Origin: Petasospora fabianii
Lineage: Eukaryota > Ascomycota > Saccharomycetes > Phaffomycetales > Wickerhamomycetaceae
NCBI GenBank assembly: GCA_022641835.1
Contig: CP048715.1
Location: 2,728,001-2,792,000, forward strand
Reading direction: 5' to 3'
Length of the DNA: 64,000 nt
The notes under the pieces were generated by a model. The model worked only from the letters and a program-made list of their open reading frames with translations. It was not told the origin of the DNA and searched no databases. Position numbers and translations under genes: made by a program. Positions 57,462 to 64,000 of the stretch are shown one piece after another (the stretch's first letter is position 1; every line of letters starts with the position of its first letter).

Positions 57462-58439
57462 ATGACTGTGCTGAAACGGTCACTCGTTTCGTCTACAAAG
57501 ACTGTGGTGGAGAAGAAACAGAAAACAGCATCTGTAAAACCCATCACATCCTTCTTCAAGACATTAGACGGTAAAGATGCTGTTATTGAAAGCTCTAAAT
57601 TGGTCACGGAGGCAAGTAACCAAGAAATACTTCCGAGTAACTCATCTGATATATCGTTGTCAGAATTCAAGAAGACTTTTGTGAAGTCCCTCACAGAGGA
57701 GCAGCGTCAACTCCTCGACCTCGAGCTCTCCACTATGGAAGACACATGGTTCAAGGCACTGCACGAGGAGTTCACAAAGCCATATTTTCTTCAGCTAAAA
57801 CAGTTCCTACAAGCTCAGGAGAAATCTAAAGTAAAAGTCTTTCCACCCAAGGAAGATATCTATTCCTGGTCCCGCCTCACGCCACTTGATAAGGTAAAGG
57901 CTGTCGTTCTGGGTCAAGATCCATATCACAACGACAATCAGGCACATGGTTTGGCCTTCTCCGTCAAGAGCCCGACACCTGCACCACCGAGTCTGAAGAA
58001 TATGTACAAGGCAATAGGTATGGACTATCCAGACTTCGAACATCCCGGAAAAGCTGGTGATTTGACGAAATGGGCCGAGCAAGGAGTCTTGATGCTAAAT
58101 GCTTGTCTCACTGTGAAGGCACACGAGGCTAACAGTCACGCTAAGAGAGGCTGGGAAAATTTTACGGAGGAGGTGATCAAGAAGGCCATCTTGGAAAATG
58201 ATAAGAAGGTGGTTTTGCTTCTCTGGGGCTCTCCTGCACAGAAGAGAGTTGAGAAGATGAGGCTCGACAAAGATCGAATTCACGTGCTGAAGACGGTGCA
58301 TCCGAGCCCCTTGAGTGCTAGAAGGGGCTTCTTCGAGGCCAACCACTTTAAGAAGTGCAATGATTGGTTAATTGAAAACAAGGAAGATCCAATTGATTGG
58401 GCTTTAGTCGAGGGTAATGTGATCAACTACCATAAATGA
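57462..58439 (+). CDS. UNG1: Uracil-DNA glycosylase Ung1
   Basis: The 325-residue family-1 uracil-DNA glycosylase has the catalytic water-activating loop GQDPYH at 151-156 and the Leu-loop motif HPSPLSARRGFF near 280. The uracil-binding AHGLAFSV and LLLWGSPAQ are also conserved. The N-terminal 60 residues hold KPITSFF (26-32), a PIP-box-like PCNA ligand lacking the usual Gln, plus basic Lys-rich targeting sequence, so both nuclear and mitochondrial forms are plausible. The Leu150 before GQDPYH is a CTG codon. PSP2 is divergent, with 286 bp between start codons; DOT1 follows on the same strand. Confidence 0.97.
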   Translation: MTVLKRSLVSSTKTVVEKKQKTASVKPITSFFKTLDGKDAVIESSKLVTEASNQEILPSNSSDISLSEFKKTFVKSLTEEQRQLLDLELSTMEDTWFKALHEEFTKPYFLQLKQFLQAQEKSKVKVFPPKEDIYSWSRLTPLDKVKAVVLGQDPYHNDNQAHGLAFSVKSPTPAPPSLKNMYKAIGMDYPDFEHPGKAGDLTKWAEQGVLMLNACLTVKAHEANSHAKRGWENFTEEVIKKAILENDKKVVLLLWGSPAQKRVEKMRLDKDRIHVLKTVHPSPLSARRGFFEANHFKKCNDWLIENKEDPIDWALVEGNVINYHK

Positions 58440-58470
58440 ATGAATGAATCGACAAGTAAGCTGTAGGACC

Positions 58471-58489
58471 TAAAAAAAAAGAAAAAAAA
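58471..58489. repeat. Poly(dA) tract
   Basis: A9-G-A9 run between UNG1 and DOT1, probably a nucleosome-depleting promoter element of DOT1 and/or part of the UNG1 3' end. Confidence 0.6.
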
Positions 58490-58642
58490 ATGGTACGCGT
58501 CTGGTCAAAGGTGAATCAAAACATCAACCATCACAAACAACGACATCAACGTCACTGTCGATTCTTCACCCCAGATCCTCGTGGAAGACCACTTCGACCC
58601 TCATTAGCCTGTGCACGTGGGTCAGCTTCCTACCATTCCACC

Positions 58643-61165
58643 ATGGCTCTCACATTGCCCGTTGCAACAGCTAGCGCAGAAGCAAGGCACTCTGTTGGAC
58701 CTCCAACCCCAGAGCGCGTTAGTCCAGCATCTTCCACCACGCTAAACCCTGGTCCCGCCTCGCATACCCACACTAATGTGAAACACATGAGCCCTATCCC
58801 GATACAGTCTAATCATACTATCATTGAGCAATCATCTAGTAACGAATCCTCTATGCCCGCTCAGAAGAGACAAAAGGTGGTCAAGGGTCCCAAATCCGAG
58901 AAGGAGACTCCGAAGAAGCAAGCACCAGTGCCACGGAACAAACTTAGATCATCTGTGAGTACAAAGACTTTGAGGAAAGTAGATCAAAAGACAGCCGCCT
59001 CATCCAGTACGGGTGCTTCAAACAACGAAAAGCCAGAAGACACAGGAATTGACTATCATTGGGCTACAGAATTGGATCGTATTCCGACTGCCGAGGAGTA
59101 TGTGAAGCACAACTTCAAGAAGGTGTCAACAGATACTTCAGATGGTACTGTGACACGTCGCTCTACTAGAAGCTCCAAAAATCTGTTTGTTCCACCAGCG
59201 GATTCTAGTCTTCCACCCGAGATACGATCACTTACCCAGTGGCAAGGTTGGATGTACCAGGTTGCTGATCATGCAGTGTTGACCCAGAAGGCGACCATGA
59301 AGCAAGTCGATCTTAATGAGACTTATGAACAGGAGAGAATTAAGAGGGAAAAACATGCGGAAGAGAGAAGACTCAAACAGATTGAAGAGGCGAAGCGAAA
59401 GAAGGAGGAAAAGAGACTAAGAGAGCTTGAAGAACAAGCTGAGCGTAAGAGGCTCAGGGAGGAGATGAGTAAGAAGAGAGCATTAGAGAGGCAGAATAAC
59501 GCTAAGAAGAGAGCAGAGAAACTCGAATTGCTAAGCAAAAAGAAGGAGGAGGAAAAGGCAGAAAGTAAGCGCATGAATGGCAAGGTTACACCAGAGGCTG
59601 ATGATCACATGGTAAAGGTCAGAATCGAGAAAGCAAAACCTTCGCCAGTTGATGGTTTCATTTCATTCCTTCCTGACTTGAAAAATGACGTTGAGTTGCC
59701 TTTGCGGGCGGACTTCTTTGTCGAGAAGATCATTGAGGGTACCGTTGATCAGGAGACTACTATGGAATTCACCAGAGCATCGGAGTTGATAAGGACAGTT
59801 GCATCTAAATCAAAGCACAAGAGGACCTACAAGCCATATAAGAACTTTTCACCAACTGAACTCAGCTTCCCTTCTGTCGTCTGGCCAAAGATTGATGAGA
59901 GCTACTTCATGATGGAATCGTTGGACTTTTACCTCGATCCGTTTGAAGAGATTGGTAGATTGATCGAAGTCTACGGTATTTCTTACATTCCAGATTCCCA
60001 CAAATTGAAGGTTTACAATCCGGACGACCCATTCAAATCTATGGCTGGTCGCTATTCTAAGGCTTTCTTTGACATGAAGTACAGAGAGTGTGTTAAAATC
60101 ATCAAAGAGTTCCAGGCCCTTGTTGCTGAGCTACAGTCCTCCGGTGAGATTCTGAAGCACTTGAAGCAGAAGAAGACGTTTTCCAGAATCTGTCTCCATG
60201 AGATTCTTAACCAAGTCTATTCCCGTGCTGTGTCTCCAAGCGTGAATCTCTTGAAGTCGTACAAGGCTTTCTCCAATGAAGTTTATGGTGAGTTGTTGCC
60301 AAAGTTCATCTCAAAAGTTTTCGACCAGTGTGGTGTTAACAGTTCTCATCGCTTCATAGACTTAGGCTCCGGTGTCGGTAACGTTGTCATCCAGGCCGCT
60401 TTAGAGTACGGCTGTGAAAGCTACGGTGTTGAAATCATGGAGAACTGTTCCGTTTTGGCTGAAGAGCAGGAGGCTGTCTTCTTTGATAGATGCAAGTTCT
60501 TTGGTATCAACCCAGGAGCTGTCAAGTTGTTCGGTAATCAGAGTTTCGTTGGTAATGAAGAAGTGTCAGACTGTGTCTCCAAGGCTGACGTGATCTTGGT
60601 CAATAATTTTTTGTTCTCTCCTGAATTAAATAGGGCCACGATGAACCTTTTCCTTGATCTCAAACCAGGTACCAAGATCATCAGTTTGAAGAAGATCATC
60701 CCCGAAGCCAGATACCACGACCTTGAGGATGATCTTTTGTCCATGTTCCTCGTGGTGAAGCACGAATTTGACTCTGGTTGTGTGAGTTGGACAGATGCTG
60801 GTGGCGTCTATTATATTTCCACATTCACTGGGCAGGTATCTGAAGAGAGAAAGCAGCAATTCAACAAGTTGCACAACACAAGAAGAAGAGAGAATGAATT
60901 TTTGAAAAGAAGTGCATCCGCTCAGATCTCATCGTCGTCATCATCATCTTCGACCCCTTCACACAAGTCTTCATCCCCAGGCAGCGCATATTCAGATGCA
61001 GTGGGCTCTGAGAGCAAGAATCGTATGGAGCATGAAGTCAAATCGGAGTCTGGCACTCCTCCTGTATCTGATGCTGTGAAGGTGGAGGCTGAGATGCCAT
61101 CATTCTCAATGAAATATAGCTTCGGTTCTGAAGTCTCTAATGTGAAACTGAATCCGGTCAAGTGA
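58643..61165 (+). CDS. DOT1: Histone H3K79 methyltransferase Dot1
   Basis: The 840-residue protein has a basic, disordered N-terminus and a very long charged helix (QERIKREKHAEERRLKQIEE and on, about 225-310). The DOT1 fold is at about 440-750: the SAM site DLGSGVGNVVIQAALEYG, then YGVEIMENC, NNFLFSPELN and the final Trp/Tyr segment VSWTDAGGVYYIST. A Ser-rich tail extends about 90 residues past the domain, unlike S. cerevisiae Dot1 (582 residues), which ends soon after it. An in-frame ATG at 58490 sits directly after the poly(A) run and would add 51 residues (MVRVWSK); I prefer the ATG at 58643, which leaves a normal promoter. Confidence 0.94.
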   Translation: MALTLPVATASAEARHSVGPPTPERVSPASSTTLNPGPASHTHTNVKHMSPIPIQSNHTIIEQSSSNESSMPAQKRQKVVKGPKSEKETPKKQAPVPRNKLRSSVSTKTLRKVDQKTAASSSTGASNNEKPEDTGIDYHWATELDRIPTAEEYVKHNFKKVSTDTSDGTVTRRSTRSSKNLFVPPADSSLPPEIRSLTQWQGWMYQVADHAVLTQKATMKQVDLNETYEQERIKREKHAEERRLKQIEEAKRKKEEKRLRELEEQAERKRLREEMSKKRALERQNNAKKRAEKLELLSKKKEEEKAESKRMNGKVTPEADDHMVKVRIEKAKPSPVDGFISFLPDLKNDVELPLRADFFVEKIIEGTVDQETTMEFTRASELIRTVASKSKHKRTYKPYKNFSPTELSFPSVVWPKIDESYFMMESLDFYLDPFEEIGRLIEVYGISYIPDSHKLKVYNPDDPFKSMAGRYSKAFFDMKYRECVKIIKEFQALVAELQSSGEILKHLKQKKTFSRICLHEILNQVYSRAVSPSVNLLKSYKAFSNEVYGELLPKFISKVFDQCGVNSSHRFIDLGSGVGNVVIQAALEYGCESYGVEIMENCSVLAEEQEAVFFDRCKFFGINPGAVKLFGNQSFVGNEEVSDCVSKADVILVNNFLFSPELNRATMNLFLDLKPGTKIISLKKIIPEARYHDLEDDLLSMFLVVKHEFDSGCVSWTDAGGVYYISTFTGQVSEERKQQFNKLHNTRRRENEFLKRSASAQISSSSSSSSTPSHKSSSPGSAYSDAVGSESKNRMEHEVKSESGTPPVSDAVKVEAEMPSFSMKYSFGSEVSNVKLNPVK

Positions 61166-61830
61166 TCATGGCTGCATTGTTAAACAAACATTCCCTCCTA
61201 ATGAGCCTTCTAATGCGGATTGCAGAGTGGTATTTCAGAGTCAGGGGAATGGTTCCTCTGGAAACATCAGTATTGATTTGGTGCATAAGCCACGTGTTCC
61301 AGTCAAGGCTGCTTACAGTAGAGTCTAGGATTCATCGACCTTCATTTGTAAATTATCAAAATGCTGTGTATACTATAGTTGGTTTAAAAGCTAGGTCGCG
61401 TACTAAAAGGGACTTTCGAAGCACTTTAGTACTAAGAGTGAACCCCAGTCATTGACTCGTAAGGACTTGCGCGGAACCTGCAGTAAAGTCCGGCGGAGCT
61501 CCGGCTCCAGTTGACGTCCTCATCGTGAGCTTGTCAGGCAGCCTGCTGCTAGCGCAATCTCAAAATTGGACAACTGATGCGATCCATATTTCGACGGTAT
61601 CTTTATTGGAGGTATCATCCATAAATTTCCGCATCATAGGTGTCACTACGAACTAAAAGAAACACATTTAAGCAAAATGCCGATAACGTTCATCTCCGAT
61701 GTTGCGTGCGTGTACCGGGAAATTTTTTGAAGTTGGCACATGAATTTTTTCGGGAGGTACAAACACATGTGTGTTTCCTAAGCAATAGAGCTTCTTTTGA
61801 CAGCTTTACCGTTGACCAAGCCATTGCACA
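61166..61830. other. Intergenic, APT1 promoter
   Basis: 665 bp. TGACTC (Bas1/Gcn4-type core) at 61453-61458 suits an adenine-salvage gene, and CGGAGCTCCG near 61492 is a 10-bp palindrome of CGG-N4-CCG form. No gene recognised. Confidence 0.35.
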
Positions 61831-62403
61831 ATGCTTTCTCAGGAGATCCAGATCATTGCACAGGAGTTGAAAGGTGCTCTCCATCAGTACCCAAACTTCC
61901 CATCTGAAGGTATTCTTTTCGAAGATTTCCTCCCAATCTTCAGATCCCCTGTCCTTTTCAAGAAGCTCGTCAGGGCTTTTAAGCTCCACTTGGAAAGCGC
62001 TTTCCCAGACACTAAGATCGACTACATTGTCGGTCTTGAGTCCAGAGGCTTCCTCTTTGGTCCATCTGTCGCTCTTGAGATTGGTGCTGGCTTCGTCCCA
62101 GTTAGAAAGGCTGGTAAGCTTCCAGGTAAGACCGCTTCCGCTACATACGTCAAGGAGTACGGTGAGGACAAGTTTGAGATTCAGTTGGAGGCCATTCCAG
62201 AAGGTTCCAACGTTGTTGTGATGGACGACATTATCGCCACCGGTGGTTCTGCTAAGGCTGCTGAGCAGCTCATCAAGGCTGTTGGTGCTAACCTTATTGA
62301 GTTTAACTTTGTCATGGAGTTGGACTTCTTGAAGGGTACCGAGAAGCTTGCTGCTCCATCATTCACACTCTTGTCTGGTCAGACCGAGAAGCTTAAGAAC
62401 TAA
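61831..62403 (+). CDS. APT1: Adenine phosphoribosyltransferase Apt1
   Basis: The 190-residue type I phosphoribosyltransferase converts adenine plus PRPP to AMP. The PRPP loop VVVMDDIIATGGSAKAA is at about 128-144. The N-terminal hood YPNFPSEGILFEDFLPIF and the adenine-binding GLESRGFLFGPSVALEIGAG are conserved. The length matches S. cerevisiae Apt1 (187). Codon use is strongly biased (few rare codons), suggesting high expression. Convergent with MED13. Confidence 0.97.
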   Translation: MLSQEIQIIAQELKGALHQYPNFPSEGILFEDFLPIFRSPVLFKKLVRAFKLHLESAFPDTKIDYIVGLESRGFLFGPSVALEIGAGFVPVRKAGKLPGKTASATYVKEYGEDKFEIQLEAIPEGSNVVVMDDIIATGGSAKAAEQLIKAVGANLIEFNFVMELDFLKGTEKLAAPSFTLLSGQTEKLKN

Positions 62404-62521
62404 TTACGATTTGCATGTTGACGCAATCTTGTATCATAGTCATGGTTGGGAAGAATAATAAAACTATGTTGGAAAGTTGATAAAGTAGCTTTTAACATGA
62501 TATTGATCATATTATATACAG

Positions 62522-64000
62522 TCAAGTCTGTGAGCCATTATCAATTTTAACATGTGTCAAACACTTCATCGCTTTATCAACAGCTTTAACATGCCATGGG
62601 ATCAACGAATCATTTGGATGGGTCACGCCATACAATTCACCAATCGTAGCCAAGTTTCTACACTGAATCAATAGCTCGTGCATCAAGTCCCAAGACGAGA
62701 ACGTACTTGGACAACTAAGCAGATTTAGCTCAAATGCCTGGAGCTTGTTGTTCGTGTGTTTCACCGGCTTGATCAAGAAACCAGTCTTAATACTCAATCT
62801 AGTGGGGGTGTTCGCTAGTGGAGAAGCGTAGTCTGTAATGAGTCCATAAACGGTATCACTCACATCATTGATTACAGAACCATCATCAGCATGACGACCT
62901 TCAGATGGGGAATCATGTGTTGTTGCTCTTCCCATGGTGAACAAATCTGGTGAGTTGACTGCTGGTTGAGGTGTAAAGATCGTGGATGGAGTCAACCCTG
63001 TTGATGAACCAACTGTGCCAGCAGCCTCAACCTTATTGCTCGTCAATGCACCACTGAAGCTCTCATCCTGATTGAACAACTGATTGAAGGGGAAGCCCGG
63101 GTCATTGGCCTTCAGCAACAATCTCGTGTTCTGGTTCATGGACACCAAAATTAGTGTCAAATCCTTGCTCTTGGAACTCATTCTCTTTAGCTGTAACAGC
63201 TCATCATCAGTAATCATGCCATTTGATCTTGTCAGCACCAAATACTTCCTTCCCTTAAGTTTCGATGAGAGTGAGATAGTAATCTGCCACATTTCATCCA
63301 TGACCTTCTCCAAAGGTTCCTTAGTCTTCGTACTTCCAGCCCACGCCTTCACCTTACGGACGTTGGCCTTGTTGTCAGCCCAGGCAGCAACACACCACTC
63401 TTTGTCAATTGACCTCTCGAATGCAAGGTGAATAAAAGAGTCTTGAGCCAGGATCTTCTCTGCCACTGGACGCTCTGTAAGCTGGAAGTTGATCTTGTAT
63501 GAAGGTGAGCTGGACAGCTTGGCAAATGTGTCCTGAGGGTTGCAGACGTTGTTGAAGATACAAAGTGCCATACGTGCAAGTCTGTTGATGGAAAGAACAG
63601 AAAAGACACCATCATGAGTCACAAAGGAGCTTGAGATGATTTTGAGATGCACTTTGATCGGAAGCGTTTTACCACTGGACGTGGTCAAAAGCGTTTGCTT
63701 GATCTTGAGGTATATTTTGGTGATGCTAATGGTAGAGGTAAGGTCTTCACCATAGTCAGGAAAGATGACAACAATGTCCTTGTAGTTCATGCCACGGACA
63801 AGAATCTGATGAGCGGCCCTAAATCCACTTAAAACTTGGTCTTCGTAGTCGACATCGTTGAATCCTGCTGTAATAAGACCGGGTGCACCCTGAGCCGAGT
63901 AGACCATCTTCTCCATTTCTCCAAGCTGGCACTTCTTGTACACCTGAACCAACGAAGATAGGAAGTACGTAGCCTGCTCACTTACTTCCTTTGGTGAAAG
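62522..64000 (-). CDS. SSN2: Mediator kinase-module subunit Med13 (C-terminal part, cut by window)
   Basis: The last 492 residues of Med13 (Ssn2/Srb9), the linker of the Cdk8 module to core Mediator, are visible. The frame is open through the window edge (LSPKEVSEQATYFLSSLVQV at the edge), so the gene begins outside. Conserved C-terminal blocks are KEWCVAAWADNKANVRKVKAW, split here by no intron, and YLVLTRSNGMITDDELLQLK, followed by LTLILVSMNQN. A disordered insert of about 80 residues lies between this block and the final folded segment (DLMHELLIQCRNLATIGELYG). Confidence 0.92.
   Translation of the reverse strand, partial: LSPKEVSEQATYFLSSLVQVYKKCQLGEMEKMVYSAQGAPGLITAGFNDVDYEDQVLSGFRAAHQILVRGMNYKDIVVIFPDYGEDLTSTISITKIYLKIKQTLLTTSSGKTLPIKVHLKIISSSFVTHDGVFSVLSINRLARMALCIFNNVCNPQDTFAKLSSSPSYKINFQLTERPVAEKILAQDSFIHLAFERSIDKEWCVAAWADNKANVRKVKAWAGSTKTKEPLEKVMDEMWQITISLSSKLKGRKYLVLTRSNGMITDDELLQLKRMSSKSKDLTLILVSMNQNTRLLLKANDPGFPFNQLFNQDESFSGALTSNKVEAAGTVGSSTGLTPSTIFTPQPAVNSPDLFTMGRATTHDSPSEGRHADDGSVINDVSDTVYGLITDYASPLANTPTRLSIKTGFLIKPVKHTNNKLQAFELNLLSCPSTFSSWDLMHELLIQCRNLATIGELYGVTHPNDSLIPWHVKAVDKAMKCLTHVKIDNGSQT

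Overview
The window looks like nuclear DNA of a budding yeast (Saccharomycotina). Genes are dense, mostly single-exon and about 1-3 kb long. Protein families such as RAD33, TAF11, MCM21/CENP-O, PSP2 and RTT107 read cleanly as yeast orthologues. CTG is read as leucine: the conserved Leu before the GQDPYH motif of UNG1 is a CTG codon at 57909-57911, so the CUG-Ser and CUG-Ala clades are excluded. The genome is more intron-rich than Saccharomyces. I could build eleven introns in seven genes, all with GTATGT-like donors, a (T/R)YTAAC branch site and an acceptor only 8-13 nt further on. Several interrupt the start codon region, so continuous-frame gene finding misses true N-termini and one whole gene.

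Layout. 0.2-7.1 kb: MRX8, CTK2, BET4 (spliced), MAD2, an AYR1-like reductase, about 1 kb with no recognisable gene, and SVP26. 7.2-18.2 kb: KAR2/BiP and TAD2 sharing a promoter with UPRE-like sites, SNX4/ATG24, RGD2 and RTT107. 18.2-31.4 kb: MRPL39 (spliced), a five-exon PPIL3-type cyclophilin, SPT5, TAF11, PPM1, a PaiB-like flavoprotein, an orphan gene, NPL3 (spliced), RAD33 (spliced) and ERV25. 31.4-40.8 kb: CYM1, MRPS28, two tandem FIT2-family genes (SCS3/YFT2-like), tRNA-Val(CAC), a mitochondrial serine/homoserine O-acyltransferase and MCM21 (spliced). 41-52 kb: a coiled-coil nuclear protein, OST3/6, GPI19, a YML018C-like transporter, a PPxY membrane protein, a second coiled-coil protein, a possible tiny spliced gene and a YML020W-like hydrolase. 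52.6-64 kb: PPZ1, PSP2 (three exons), UNG1, DOT1, APT1 and the C-terminal part of MED13, cut by the window end.

From memory, many of these genes (MRPL39, SPT5, RAD33, ERV25, TAF11, PPZ1, PSP2, YML018C, OST6, YML020W, UNG1, APT1) are neighbours at YML009-YML022 on S. cerevisiae chromosome XIII, so the window appears to be a rearranged, interleaved version of that block. Recurrent regulatory words stand out. An identical 15-mer (CTGGTGTCTGGGTGT, Rap1-like on its other strand) lies 118-140 bp from the starts of MRPL39, NPL3 and RAD33. ACGCGT (MBF) sites sit upstream of RTT107, UNG1, MCM21, RGD2 and both coiled-coil genes. CACGTG boxes sit upstream of SVP26 and the sulfur gene. I see no transposon, viral relic, CRISPR array or centromere-like structure.
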